Made by a program: the position numbers and the translations under genes
In this document: in pieces, positions 1 to 8,883 of the stretch
Layout: every line of letters begins with the position of its first letter
Numbering within the stretch: the stretch's first letter is position 1
Assembly: GCA_002713555.1 (NCBI GenBank)
Contig: PATG01000066.1
Coordinates: 1 to 13,674, forward strand
Reading direction: 5' to 3'
DNA: 13,674 nucleotides
From: Planctomycetaceae bacterium
Lineage (GTDB): Bacteria; Planctomycetota; Planctomycetia; Pirellulales; Lacipirellulaceae
Notes under the pieces: generated by a model
Databases searched by the model: none
What the model saw: the letters and a program-made list of their open reading frames with translations, nothing else
What the model was told of the DNA's origin: nothing

Positions 1-168
1 CAATCAACTGGGCTCGCCCAGATTCCTCATGCCATACCTGACCAAGAATATGATCGACTGAAAAATTATACAGGCCACTTTCAAACTGCTCTACCCTCTA
101 TTGATGGAGTTCACCCCGTCGGGCAGCTGGGTCATATCCTGCTCTATTATCAACAGCAATACTTCTGA
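1..168 (+). CDS. 3' end of an unrecognised protein (partial)
   Basis: Frame 1 is open from the first base to a TGA at 166-168 and gives the last 55 residues of a protein whose start lies outside the window. The tail is rich in aromatic and polar residues (GQLGHILLYYQQQYF at the end). I see no catalytic motif, signal peptide or membrane segment. The open frame is short, so its coding status rests on being open to the window edge and having a plausible composition. I do not recognise the family. No convincing terminator follows on this strand. Confidence 0.45.
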   Translation, partial: QSTGLAQIPHAIPDQEYDRLKNYTGHFQTALPSIDGVHPVGQLGHILLYYQQQYF

Positions 169-388
169 GCGTAACACAATATAATCGTGATATGGTCTAT
201 ACATTAGCAATCTTGCTTAAATCATCGCTCACATTAGTGGGGATGTTTGCAATTTGGGCGACGACTAAGAAGGGCAATTTAAAAAGCTGGCTGGGTCACT
301 CAAATCTTTCCCAGCGATCGATCTGTATATTGTTGTAACCGCAATCCGCCGTCTGCTTTATTGCCAAGCAGAGTGCAGCTAGGGCAAG

Positions 389-411
389 AAAAATCCGGCT
401 GGTTAGGCCGG
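389..411 (-). terminator. Rho-independent terminator of the PEP-CTERM gene
   Basis: Read on the minus strand, CCGGC (411-407) and GCCGG (399-395) form a 5-bp GC stem around a 7-nt loop. One A and a run of five T follow (393-389). It starts about 28 nt beyond the stop codon of the gene at 440-967, as expected for an intrinsic terminator of that gene. Confidence 0.6.
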
Positions 412-439
412 GTTGTGGGTTCTTTTCAGAGCTTCTTGG

Positions 440-967
440 TCAGTGAAGTTGCGTTCGCTTTCGCCGACAGTAGTCCATGTACAACAGACCAAGTGCGGCA
501 AGGGCGAGGGGGGATGGTTCGGGGACTGGCGTTAGTGTGTAGGAGCCAGATAGAGATAGACTGAACTCCTTAGGAAAGTAGCCATTCAAGTTCCATTCAT
601 CTGAACTCAGACCGCCATCGCCTGTATGTTGGACTCCGAAAATCAATGCGTCGGGACCGCTCGTTAGCGTCGCGTCGAATCGGACTAACTCGCCACTCGT
701 GACCTCGTACTGGGCGTCACTGAAGGGCCCGAGCTCGTTTCCGGCGGTGAACGTCACGCCCCCTACCGTAATAGATAGGGCATTGATGTCCGAGAGTTCC
801 CTTGAGAAGGCACCGTCCGATGACAGGTCGCCAGCCCAATCTAGGGTGCCGATCGCCGCACTGTCGCCCGCGAGACCTATGTTGTAGAGAGTGGCTGCCT
901 GGGCGGCCGTGAATGGGGCGGTGGATGTGAGAATGACCAACGCTAGCCCTAACTTTATTTGTCTCAT
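440..967 (-). CDS. PEP-CTERM sorting-domain exported protein
   Basis: A small exported protein of 175 residues. Residues 1-24 form a signal peptide (MRQIKLGLALVILTSTAPF, then an AQA-A cleavage-like site). The middle is a Ser/Gly/Asp-rich, Cys-free region of the kind seen in PEP-CTERM surface proteins. The C terminus has the full sorting tripartite: a VPEPS motif, a hydrophobic stretch (LALAALGLLYM) and a basic RRKR cluster. In this family an exosortase (EpsH/Xrt type) recognises the signal and the protein is delivered to the surface or extracellular matrix; no exosortase gene lies in this window. The frame is open upstream to 1162 and runs into the tRNA. I chose the ATG at 967 because AAGGAG sits 9 nt before it and the signal peptide begins there. 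The gene is a single unit with its own terminator. What it binds or does at the surface cannot be told. Confidence 0.85.
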   Translation of the reverse strand: MRQIKLGLALVILTSTAPFTAAQAATLYNIGLAGDSAAIGTLDWAGDLSSDGAFSRELSDINALSITVGGVTFTAGNELGPFSDAQYEVTSGELVRFDATLTSGPDALIFGVQHTGDGGLSSDEWNLNGYFPKEFSLSLSGSYTLTPVPEPSPLALAALGLLYMDYCRRKRTQLH

Positions 968-1131
968 TAGAACAATCTCCTTTTCATCAGTCTTACCGTT
1001 CGCTGGTCTCGGAGCCGTTCCGAGGAAATTGGCAGCCGCACAACCCCGCTCGCTACGCCGGGCTAATTCCCAAAAAACGTAAGCAACTCGCTTGTGCACT
1101 TGGCAACAAGGCAGGGGCACAATTGTTTTAG

Positions 1132-1205
<74 letters not shown>

Positions 1206-1283
1206 AGTTGAATCCGCTAGTATTGCGGACGTGAGGGTGTCTCGCAATCGGGGATGGGTATTTCTTGGAGATTTTCAGTCGGC

Positions 1284-3239
1284 CTATTCCTCGTCTTCCC
1301 GTAGATTTGCCAGTACGCTGTAGTCTTCCAGTGTGGTTGTGTCGCCCACGGTTTCTTTGCCGGCAGCAATGTCTTTGAGGAGACGACGCATGATTTTGCC
1401 GCTGCGCGTTTTGGGCAGGGCCGTGGTAAAGCGAATGTCGTCGGGGACGGCTAAGGCCCCGATTTCATTGCGGACATGTTTTTTGAGCTGCTGACTCAAC
1501 TCTTCGTTGGGCTCTGTATCTTTGACCGTAACAAATACCGAAACCGCTTCTCCCTTCAATTCGTCTGGTCGTCCTACGGCAGCTGCCTCGGCCACTTGTG
1601 GGTGCGAGACCAGGGCGCTTTCGATTTCGATCGTGCTGAGACGATGGCCCGAGACATTGAGTACGTCGTCGATACGTCCCATGATCCAATAGTATCCATC
1701 GTCATCGCACCGCGCATTGTCGCCTGCCAGGTACTTGCCGGCGACTTTGCTCCAGTAGACTTCTTGATAACGCTCGCCATCTCCCCAGATACCGCGCAGC
1801 ATTCCCGGCCAGGGGTGCGCTATGGTCAGCCAGCCTCCCTGATTGGCTTCGACGGGAGTTCCGCTTTCGTCAACGATGGCGGGGATGATGCCTGGCAAAG
1901 GTTTGGTGCAACTGCCTGGTTTGGTGGGAATAGCTCCTGGCAGGGGACTCATCATGATGCCGCCCGTTTCGGTCTGCCACCAGGTATCGACGATTGGACA
2001 GCGCTCACCGCCAATTTTTTGATGGTACCACATCCATGCCTCAGGATTGATTCCTTCGCCCACAGTACCAAGCAGACGCAAGCTACTTAGATCGTGTTTG
2101 TCGACGAAGGAGTCGCCCCATTTGATGAAAGCGCGGATGGCTGTGGGCGCGGTGTAAAACAAGGTCACCTTGTATTTTTCGACCAGACTCCAGAAACGAC
2201 TTTCATCCGGAAAATTGGGCGCGCCTTCGTACATGACACAGGTTGCACCTGCTGAGAGAGGTCCGTAGACAATATAGGTGTGACCAGTGATCCATCCACA
2301 GTCGGCAGTGCACCAATAGATATCATCTTCGCGATGGTCAAAGACCCATTCAAATGTTTTTTTGGCGTACAGATTGTAGCCTGCCGTGGTGTGCTTGATG
2401 CCTTTGGGTTTCCCGGTTGATCCACTCGTGTAGAGAATGAATAGTGGCGCTTCACTATCCAAGGGCTCTGCTGGACAGTCCTCATCAGCTTCTGCCATCA
2501 ATTCGTGCCACCAATGGTCACGTCCGGGTTTCATGTTTACGGTTTCATGAACGCGCTGGAGCACCAGACAATGCTCGACCGTGGGCGACTTTTCTAGCGC
2601 CTGATCAACCGTTTCTTTGAGGGGCAGTACTTTTCCCCGACGCCAGCCGGCATCGGCAGTAATCTGCAATTTGGCACTGGCATCGTTATTGCGGTCGGCA
2701 ATAGCCTCAGCGGAAAAGCCGGCAAAAATAACCGAATGGACCGCACCGATCCGTGCACAGGCGAGCATAGCTATGGCCAGTTCGGGTACCATGGGCATAT
2801 AGATCGAAACCACATCGCCCTGACCGATTCCCAGTGACTTCAGGCAGTTTGCAGCCTGGCAGACTTCGCGATGGAGTTGGGCATAGGTGAGTTCACGACT
2901 ATCGCCCGGTTCGCCTTCCCAGAGAATCGCCGTGCGGTCGCCATGCCCGGCAGCAATATTTCGATCGAGGCAATTGGTACTGACATTTGTTTTGCCTCCT
3001 ACAAACCATTCGGCGTACGGTTCGTTCCAAACAAGCGCTTCGTGAAATGGTTCGAACCAATGGAGTTCTTCTTGAGCCAGTTTCGCCCAGAAGGCGGGCG
3101 GGTCGGCTTGGGCCTGGTCCCAGAGGGCCTGATATTCTTCCATGGATTTGAGTCGAGCGCTCCCTGTGAATTCTGCACTGGGCGGAAAAAGCCGGTCTTC
3201 ATGCATGACTGTGTCGATTTGGCCACCGCTACTTGTCAT
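1284..3239 (-). CDS. acs: Acetyl-CoA synthetase (AMP-forming)
   Basis: Activates acetate to acetyl-CoA through acetyl-AMP, using ATP and CoA, in the cytoplasm. The 651 residues match the usual length of bacterial Acs (about 650). Visible motifs in order: N-terminal ACS region (residues 30-90), the ATP-binding loop [11 protein letters not shown] at 270-280, the [13 protein letters not shown] segment near 310, the adenylate-forming core [11 protein letters not shown] near 420, the [13 protein letters not shown] hinge into the C-terminal domain, and [11 protein letters not shown] near the end, with the catalytic lysine at about residue 615. That lysine is the residue controlled by reversible acetylation in Salmonella Acs. 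The ATG at 3239 has AAGGAG 7 nt upstream and gives the full family N terminus. The stop is TAG. The gene is divergent from the aldo/keto reductase across a 240-bp spacer, and the tRNA lies 78 bp downstream. No truncation or missing motif is seen. Confidence 0.97.
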   Translation of the reverse strand: MTSSGGQIDTVMHEDRLFPPSAEFTGSARLKSMEEYQALWDQAQADPPAFWAKLAQEELHWFEPFHEALVWNEPYAEWFVGGKTNVSTNCLDRNIAAGHGDRTAILWEGEPGDSRELTYAQLHREVCQAANCLKSLGIGQGDVVSIYMPMVPELAIAMLACARIGAVHSVIFAGFSAEAIADRNNDASAKLQITADAGWRRGKVLPLKETVDQALEKSPTVEHCLVLQRVHETVNMKPGRDHWWHELMAEADEDCPAEPLDSEAPLFILYTSGSTGKPKGIKHTTAGYNLYAKKTFEWVFDHREDDIYWCTADCGWITGHTYIVYGPLSAGATCVMYEGAPNFPDESRFWSLVEKYKVTLFYTAPTAIRAFIKWGDSFVDKHDLSSLRLLGTVGEGINPEAWMWYHQKIGGERCPIVDTWWQTETGGIMMSPLPGAIPTKPGSCTKPLPGIIPAIVDESGTPVEANQGGWLTIAHPWPGMLRGIWGDGERYQEVYWSKVAGKYLAGDNARCDDDGYYWIMGRIDDVLNVSGHRLSTIEIESALVSHPQVAEAAAVGRPDELKGEAVSVFVTVKDTEPNEELSQQLKKHVRNEIGALAVPDDIRFTTALPKTRSGKIMRRLLKDIAAGKETVGDTTTLEDYSVLANLREDEE

Positions 3240-3479
3240 CGGAGAACTCCTTCGTTTTTAAAATGAGAAAGCAAGCGCTAATCCAGATTCTACTCAGTTC
3301 GCCCAGGCCGGCAAGTTGCAGTTTTTTAGTCCAGGCAATGAAATCTTTTTGTGGGGCTCTGATGCGAGTCCCAAACTTGAACTCAGCTCACATTTCGCAT
3401 GCGGGAAGAGACAGGCCCAAGTCCTTGGCTCTGCAGTGTCAGGTTGTAAGGATACCCGTTTGACCTTATACAAAATGGC

Positions 3480-4670
3480 ATGCTCACCCGAAGATTTGGA
3501 CGTACCGAACTGCAGATGCCCGTGTTTAGCTGCGGCGGTATGCGCTACCATTACAAATGGCAGGACGTACCACTCGACGAAGTACCGCCTGAAAAACAGG
3601 CCCATCTTGAAGCCACGATTGGGCGCTCCCTAGAACTCGGGATCAATCACATTGAAACCGCTCGCGATTATGGTTCCAGTGAGAGACAATTGGGATTGGT
3701 TCTACCAACTTTTCCGCGTGACCAGATCATCGTCCAGACCAAGATCGCGCCGACCGCTGATCCGGAGCAATTTGTACAGCACTTTCAAGAGTCGCTCGAA
3801 AGGCTGCAGCTCCAGCGTGTCGACCTTTTGGCTTTCCATGGCGTCAACACGTACAAACATCTTTGGCAAACCCTACGTCCCCAGGGCTGTCTGGAGGCGG
3901 CACGAAAACTACAAAAAAAAGGGCTTGCTGATCACATTGGTTTTTCGACCCATGGCACAACAGAATTCATTCTGGATGCCATTGCCCACGAAGACAATGG
4001 GGGGTTCGATTATATCAATCTGCACTGGTACTATATTTTTCAGGACAACTGGCCAGCCATCGCGGCAGCCGCTGAGCGGGATATGGGGGTATTCATCATT
4101 AGCCCATCAAGCAAGGGTGGCATGTTGTACAAACCATCCCCAAAGTTAGTCGAGTTATGCCAGCCAGTACATCCACTCGTTTTTAACTGCTTGTTCTGTC
4201 TTGCGCAACGAGAGGTGCATACACTCAGCCTGGGTGCCTCCTGTCCGGCCGATTTCGACCTGCAGGTGTCGACATTGGAACACCTGGATCGTTCCAGTGT
4301 GATCTTACCCACAATCATCGCACGGTTGCGTGAAGCACTCGTGGACACAGTCGGCAGTGATCTGGCCGACCGGTATGCTGAAGGTTTGCCAGACTGGGAA
4401 AACACACCGGGCTTTATGAATATTCCTGCCATGCTCTGGCTGCGCAATTTGGCGCTGGCCTTTGATATGCAGGAGTTTGCCAAAACGCGCTACAACTTAC
4501 TCGGCAACGGCAGCCATTGGTTTCCGGGATCAAATGCCGCTCATCTTGACGAATTGGACATTGAAAAAGCAATCCAATCTTCGCCTTTTGCAGAGCAGAT
4601 CCCAGATTGGCTGCGCGAATGCCACGCCAAATTCTATACGCATCCACAAAAAAGAGTCAGTCAGTCCTAG
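3480..4670 (+). CDS. Aldo/keto reductase family oxidoreductase
   Basis: A 396-residue protein of the aldo/keto reductase superfamily, NAD(P)H-dependent (beta/alpha)8 barrels that reduce carbonyls; the substrate cannot be told. The N terminus RRFGRTELQMPVFSCGGMR is the family opening. The catalytic set is visible: Glu59 where most members have Asp (HIETARDYGSSE), Tyr64, Lys88 (VQTK) and His120 (LLAFHGV). The C-terminal half (about 270-396) is a helical extension with YNLLGNGSHWFPG, seen in a subgroup of long bacterial AKRs. The usual C-terminal CxxCxxC cluster motif is absent, so an iron-sulfur site is not supported. The ATG at 3480 is the only ATG in this frame after an upstream TAA (3447-3449). 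It lacks a clear Shine-Dalgarno, so the start rests on the conserved N terminus. The gene stands alone, divergent from acs and convergent with the phosphofructokinase. It ends in TAG. Confidence 0.9.
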   Translation: MLTRRFGRTELQMPVFSCGGMRYHYKWQDVPLDEVPPEKQAHLEATIGRSLELGINHIETARDYGSSERQLGLVLPTFPRDQIIVQTKIAPTADPEQFVQHFQESLERLQLQRVDLLAFHGVNTYKHLWQTLRPQGCLEAARKLQKKGLADHIGFSTHGTTEFILDAIAHEDNGGFDYINLHWYYIFQDNWPAIAAAAERDMGVFIISPSSKGGMLYKPSPKLVELCQPVHPLVFNCLFCLAQREVHTLSLGASCPADFDLQVSTLEHLDRSSVILPTIIARLREALVDTVGSDLADRYAEGLPDWENTPGFMNIPAMLWLRNLALAFDMQEFAKTRYNLLGNGSHWFPGSNAAHLDELDIEKAIQSSPFAEQIPDWLRECHAKFYTHPQKRVSQS

Positions 4671-4693
4671 TCCAGCATGTCTTAGAACTTTTA

Positions 4694-5908
4694 CTAGCTG
4701 TCCATTAACGCTTCTTCCGTAGCAGCTTCAGCAATGTCGATTGTGAAATCGGCATCAACTTCGATATCCGTAGCGGTAGTAATTTCTGCGGTCTCTGCCT
4801 TGTAAGCAAAAGGACTTTCGTCTGCTTTGCAATCGCCGAAGCTGACACCGAGAGCACGGGCTACCTGCACGGCAGAACCGTTGCGATCTACTAGTCTGAG
4901 ATGGTTGACGGCCTCCATGATCGGCACACTGCTGACTTCGGGCGGTTGGTAACAAACCATCTCACCCAATTTGCCTTCAAGTATGAGTCTTACGGCATGG
5001 GCACCGTATTGGGTAGCAAGGACTCGATCAAAAGTAGTTGGAGCACCACCACGTTGCAGGTGGCCCAGTACCGACACACGTGTTTCACGCTGCAGGCGCA
5101 ATTCAATTTCATTAGCTACAATCTGGCCGATGCCGCCAAGTTTGGACTGTGCACCAACTTGTTCTTCGGCAACCAGGCCACAATCAGGGAGTTCTGCTCC
5201 TTCGGCAACAACGACTAGGGTAAATCGCTTGCCCTTACTTTCGCGATTCAGAATCTTATGGCAAACATTTTCCCAAGTCCAAGGAATTTCGGGCAACAGT
5301 ATGACATCGCCCCCTGCGGCAATGCCTGAATGCAGAGCAATCCAGCCGGCATGACGACCCATTACCTCGAGCACCATGATCCGTTCATGGCTGGCTGCAG
5401 TAGTATGCAGGCGGTCCAGTGCGTTGGTGGCAGACTCAATGGCACTATCGAAACCAAAAGTAAAGGCCGTTGCCGATAAATCGTTGTCAATCGTTTTGGG
5501 AACACCTACAACAGGAATGCCATATTCATGAAACTGTTGGGCGACTGCTAGCGAACCATCGCCCCCCACACACACGAGTCCTTCGATGCCTAACTGATTG
5601 ACCGTAGTTTGTACACCGGCCAGCAAATCAGGATCTAACTCTTGTCGGTCTGACGCTCCTACGGTCGCAGCAAGGCGACCTTTGTTGGTTGAACCCAATA
5701 TGGTGCCCCCCTGATTCAAAATACCAGCAGTGTTTTTAGGTGTCAGTGTTAGATAGCGAACCGGATCATGCAGACCTTCATAGCCTTTTAGGAATCCGAC
5801 GCACTCGTAGCCAAGCTGCCAACATGATTTAACCACGCCACGGATGACAGCATTCAGCCCGGGGCAGTCTCCCCCGCTAGTCAGTATCCCTATGCATTTT
5901 TTCGACAT
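4694..5908 (-). CDS. pfkA: 6-phosphofructokinase, group III type
   Basis: Phosphorylates fructose 6-phosphate to the 1,6-bisphosphate, the committed step of glycolysis. From the ATG at 5908 there are 404 residues; a GTG codon directly before it (5911) could also serve, with AAAGG upstream at acceptable distance for either. Motifs: GILTSGGDCPGLN at 7-19, GGDGS at 115-119, PKTIDND at 137-143 with the base Asp141, the EVMGRHAGWIA substrate segment at 181-191, and LGHLQRGG for allosteric/substrate contacts. The donor-site residues are mixed: Gly118 (E. coli Gly104, the ATP type) with Lys138 (E. coli Gly124 position, where Lys is typical of pyrophosphate enzymes). This G/K pair occurs in actinobacterial ATP-dependent group III enzymes, so ATP is the likelier donor. 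An acidic tail of about 40 residues, rich in Glu, Asp, Ala and Thr, extends the usual length. The 3' end is 23 bp from the convergent aldo/keto reductase. Confidence 0.93.
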   Translation of the reverse strand: MSKKCIGILTSGGDCPGLNAVIRGVVKSCWQLGYECVGFLKGYEGLHDPVRYLTLTPKNTAGILNQGGTILGSTNKGRLAATVGASDRQELDPDLLAGVQTTVNQLGIEGLVCVGGDGSLAVAQQFHEYGIPVVGVPKTIDNDLSATAFTFGFDSAIESATNALDRLHTTAASHERIMVLEVMGRHAGWIALHSGIAAGGDVILLPEIPWTWENVCHKILNRESKGKRFTLVVVAEGAELPDCGLVAEEQVGAQSKLGGIGQIVANEIELRLQRETRVSVLGHLQRGGAPTTFDRVLATQYGAHAVRLILEGKLGEMVCYQPPEVSSVPIMEAVNHLRLVDRNGSAVQVARALGVSFGDCKADESPFAYKAETAEITTATDIEVDADFTIDIAEAATEEALMDS

Positions 5909-6080
5909 CACACCATTCGCCTTTCTAGATCAACCAAGAAACTCTAACGCTAAAGAATAGAACGTAGAATGGATTGGCGAGATATTGTGGTGGACAATAG
6001 GCTATTACAAGCAGTACAAACGTTACAACTAGCCCGAAATTTCATTCGTTTCGTTGCATGTAGGTCGTGAATTTTTCAAC

Positions 6081-6134
6081 CTTGCCTGGCCACGTTATGC
6101 TTTGGCTATCGGTGCCCGAACGTATGAAATATCC
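6081..6134 (+). repeat. Intergenic repeat, copy A
   Basis: This stretch downstream of the glycosyltransferase resembles 8729-8778. Shared blocks, in order, are CTTGCC, GTTAT, a GG(T/C)GCC-CGAA block and then 15 identical bases, ACGTATGAAATATCC. A shorter third match, CGTATGAAAT, lies at 6159-6168. In this copy GCCCG and CGGGC flank the common core and could pair. No coding function is seen. It may be a dispersed planctomycete repeat or part of a 3' structure; two copies cannot decide. Confidence 0.4.
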
Positions 6135-6174
6135 GGGCTCGGTCTGCCTTTGCAGAAGCGTATGAAATGTGTGG

Positions 6175-6942
6175 TTAGCTCGAACGTTTTAGAAATGTGG
6201 TGAGGCGTTGCCAGCTCATTCTGAGTAAAGCACAGAGTACTCCCCAGGCTTCGTGGATACTGATCTTGGATTGGCCGGATCGACGATCGGTAAATGTAAT
6301 GGGAACTTCCGCAAAACGTGCATCCAATCGCTGTAGATGCCAAAGCACTTCTTCGAGATAGGCATAGCCTTGAGATTGAAGATCTTTGCTTAAAAGGGTC
6401 TTGAGCAATGCCGTTTTATAGAGTCGGTAGTTGCCGCTGCAATCGCTCAGGTGAGTTCCCAGAAGAAAACGAGTTCCTGCATTGACCAGGCGGCTGGCTA
6501 TGCGTCTATGTAAGGGCCACCCTTCAATCGCACCTCCGCGACAGTAACGTGAACCGACAACCACGTCAGCATTTTCTGAGGCTTGGACGATTGCTGGCAA
6601 TTGATCCGGTGGATGGCTCCAATCAGCATCCAAGGTAATTAGAGACTTGTAATTTTTATCCACCGCGATGGACATGGCCTTTGCGATCGCTGAGCCGAGA
6701 CCAAGTTTACCCTTACGATGATGAACTTCAAACCAACCAGACTTGGTCGCAAACTCATCGCACCACTGGCCAGTGCCATCGGGTGAGTTGTCGTCGACTA
6801 CCAGGACATCGGCTGTGGGCAAAGCCGTATGGATAGCATTCGCTAAGGTAGGTAGGTTTTCGATCTCATTGTATGTTGCTACAGCAACAAGAATCCCATG
6901 GCCACACTTGTCCAGTTGCGAATCGTGAGACCGGTTTTCCAT
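6175..6942 (-). CDS. GT2 glycosyltransferase, polyprenol-phosphate mannosyltransferase (DPM1) type
   Basis: A 255-residue family 2 glycosyltransferase. DPM1-like enzymes move a sugar from a nucleotide donor (GDP-mannose in the type member) onto polyprenyl phosphate at the inner face of the membrane, supplying lipid-linked sugar for envelope glycans or protein glycosylation. Seen in order: VATYNEIENLP (21-31), donor site VVDDNSPDGT (48-57), the metal-binding TLDADWSHPP (DAD at 105-107), GSRYCRGGAIEGWPLHRR, the acceptor-side SDCSGNYRLYK and a C-terminal RRSGQSK. No C-terminal membrane helices follow, so it belongs to the short soluble or peripheral class. The actual donor sugar is inferred only from the family. 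The ATG at 6942 has no strong Shine-Dalgarno, but the first motif lies close behind it. The gene lies 89 bp downstream of the ATPase gene on the same strand and may be co-transcribed with it. It ends in TAA. Confidence 0.88.
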   Translation of the reverse strand: MENRSHDSQLDKCGHGILVAVATYNEIENLPTLANAIHTALPTADVLVVDDNSPDGTGQWCDEFATKSGWFEVHHRKGKLGLGSAIAKAMSIAVDKNYKSLITLDADWSHPPDQLPAIVQASENADVVVGSRYCRGGAIEGWPLHRRIASRLVNAGTRFLLGTHLSDCSGNYRLYKTALLKTLLSKDLQSQGYAYLEEVLWHLQRLDARFAEVPITFTDRRSGQSKISIHEAWGVLCALLRMSWQRLTTFLKRSS

Positions 6943-7031
6943 AGGGTCAATTCGCTATTGGGTTGCTTTGCGTATTGTAGACGCAATGGATTAGAGCTAT
7001 GCCCTCCCGAGATAGGGTTCTGGATAAGCCC

Positions 7032-8537
7032 TTAACCATAGTTGGGTACTTGATTGTCTACTTGTAGGCTACTGAAGAGTTGGCGGAAATTGTTGCCAGG
7101 AACGACTTCGATTTTTTTGTCAAACTCTTCTTCCACAACCAGAAGATCCCCCGGAACTTCTACTGGAATTTCAGTCATTGTAGCACATTCACTAGATTCG
7201 TCTGGCAAAGGTTGCTGGATCGAATCGTCTTTATGGTTTTCATTTGCGCTTGTTGTGATCGTGGGCGTCTCGGCTATTTCAAACTGCTGCAGTTGCTGTG
7301 CAAAAAAGGTGTCGTGTTGATTGACGACTTTGGGGGCAGACGACAACAGAAGACTTTCGAATTTAGAGTACTGATCTAAAAGACATTCTTCCGAATCGAA
7401 TTGTTCTAAAAAAGGATTCTTCGCAGGGGAGGCTGCGGTAGGTTTTTTTTTGTTGGCAGCGGACGCAGCCTGTGGGGAAGTTTCTTCCTTGTCCAGCTGA
7501 TTAAGTTGTGCGAGTAGATCTTCGGTAGTTGCAAAAGTTGCTGAAATTGGGGCCCTGTTTTCCTGGGTCTCTAACTCATCAATGTGCGAAATACTCATAG
7601 GTATGGAAGCGGGCATTTCGTCGTCGGATTCTTCATGGGTTGCATGCTCTGCCTCTTCGAGGGCAAGCTCACCAAATTCAACGGCGCTCCCGATGGATTC
7701 GATATCGGGAGTATTCCAGGGTGCTGGCAGTTGTTGGAGTTCGGACCAGGCTTGCTGAACGATTTCAGCATCCAAGGAGTTGTAGCCTGTTTCTTGAGCC
7801 ATCCAGAATAATTGATCGCCCAATTGATTGATCAAACGTGGGACTCCATCGGTGGCAGCAAGCATGGCTTCCAAACCGTCGTCTGTGAAAGTCATTAAGG
7901 GTTCTTGCCCAGCAGCAGCAATCTGAGATCGGATATACTGTAGTGTTTCTTCTCGACCTAGTGGAGCTAGATAGGAACGCGAAGATACTCGTTGACTAAA
8001 AACTTCTAGCTTAGGATCTGCAAAACGTTCTTCTAAAAGAGAGGTTCCAATCAAAACCAGGCTGACCAGCGATTGCCCATTGTCGGCAATATTGGTCAGT
8101 ACGCGCAACTCCTCAAGCAGGCGATCTGGTAAGGACTAGGCTTCATCAACGAGCAGTAGGATTCGTCTAGATATCCCACCATCGGGCTGCAGGTATTTTA
8201 GTAGTGAAAGGCGAAGTTCGCCCTCATCCATGTCACGATAGGGTAAGCCTATTTGAAAAAGAACCATTTGGAGCAAAGCCCTGCGGGTGCAAAGTTGGGC
8301 TCCAGCCAAAAGTGCGACGGTCATCGTCTCCTGAAACTGTTTGTTAAGGACTTCAACCAGCATTGTTTTTCCAACACCTGTGGACCCTATCAGGATTGCC
8401 GGCCCTTCACCGCGCTCGATGGAGCGTGTGATACGCTGCCGTGACTCTTCGAAGATCGCTGCGGGAAAATAGCGACTAGCGTGTGGTGCCGCGACGAATG
8501 GACGGGACAACGATTCGGGCATGCTAGGGTCACTCAT
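7032..8537 (-). pseudogene. ExeA/GspA-like AAA ATPase interrupted by an in-frame TAG
   Basis: Two minus-strand open stretches, 8136-8537 (133 residues) and the part ending at 7032, are one gene in one frame. They are divided only by a TAG at 8136-8138. Without it the product is 501 residues: Walker A GSTGVGKT at 51-58, Walker B ILLLVDEA at 126-133, the TAG at codon 134, then SLPDRLLEELRVLTNIADNG, a sensor-1 segment (LVSLVLIGT) and the C-terminal AAA lid. ExeA-type ATPases usually have Gln after DEA, so TAG probably replaced CAG by one transition. The second half (after about residue 275) is a Glu/Ser/Gln-rich linker with no recognised domain. Family members energise type II secretion or PEP-CTERM/exopolysaccharide loci. 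The ATG at 8537 has AGGA 8 nt upstream. A TTG at 8108 could restart the rear part, but that piece lacks Walker A and B. Sequencing error, a true nonsense mutation and readthrough all remain possible. Confidence 0.8.
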
Positions 8538-8728
8538 ATGAGGGATTCCTGAATGTTGCTTGGAAAAAGTGGGATGGATTCAATGGAGGGACTGGCCCAT
8601 ACATTTCATGCGATCTAGCTACGGTAGTCGTAGACTTCCTGCCAAAATGGTCCAGTCTAGCCACGCCCGAGTTTCAACTCGCAGCCCCGACGTATTTGCA
8701 ATACGCCCCGGTTGCAAGCTTCGCCGGA

Positions 8729-8778
8729 CTTGCCAGAAGTTATTTAGACCATGGCGCCACGAAACGTATGAAATATCC
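8729..8778 (+). repeat. Intergenic repeat, copy B
   Basis: Partner of 6081-6134, in the same orientation. It carries CTTGCC, GTTAT, GGCGCCACGAAACG and then the identical 15-mer ACGTATGAAATATCC. It lacks the GCCCG/CGGGC flanks of copy A, so the shared feature is the sequence and not one hairpin. Confidence 0.4.
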
Positions 8779-8883
8779 AGCCTTAGCGCAGACCTTCGGC
8801 CAATGCGGTAAGAACTTCCTCTACCGTCTACTTCGGCATGGATAGTGAGTTTGCTTCAGGTTCAAGATAAAAATGCTTGCTAG

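Noticed and set aside
290..315. GCTGGG/CCCAGC hairpin at the left end
   Set aside because: A 6-bp stem with a 14-nt loop and no T tract on the plus strand; the better terminator for the minus-strand gene is at 389-411. The rest of 169-439 shows nothing.
1213..1229. 5-bp hairpin between acs and the tRNA
   Set aside because: TCCGC/GCGGA with a 7-nt loop on the minus strand lacks a T tract; too weak to call an acs terminator.
1476..2090. 204-codon open frame on the plus strand inside acs
   Set aside because: Antisense to a fully conserved acs gene; no recognisable domain and no ribosome site. It is a by-product of acs codon usage. The same holds for the long overlapping frames inside the aldo/keto reductase, pfkA, ahcY and DUF1015.
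7032..8108. Separate gene starting at TTG 8108
   Set aside because: The same frame continues upstream through codons matching the ATPase family, broken only by one TAG; it is the rear part of one gene.
8136..8138. UAG as a sense codon in this organism
   Set aside because: acs, the aldo/keto reductase and pfkA end at TAG at the expected family length, so UAG works as a stop here.
8560..8811. 83-codon plus-strand frame in the ATPase-trpF spacer
   Set aside because: Arg/Ser-rich with no domain. It spans the dispersed repeat and begins 22 bp from the divergent ATPase start; probably non-coding.
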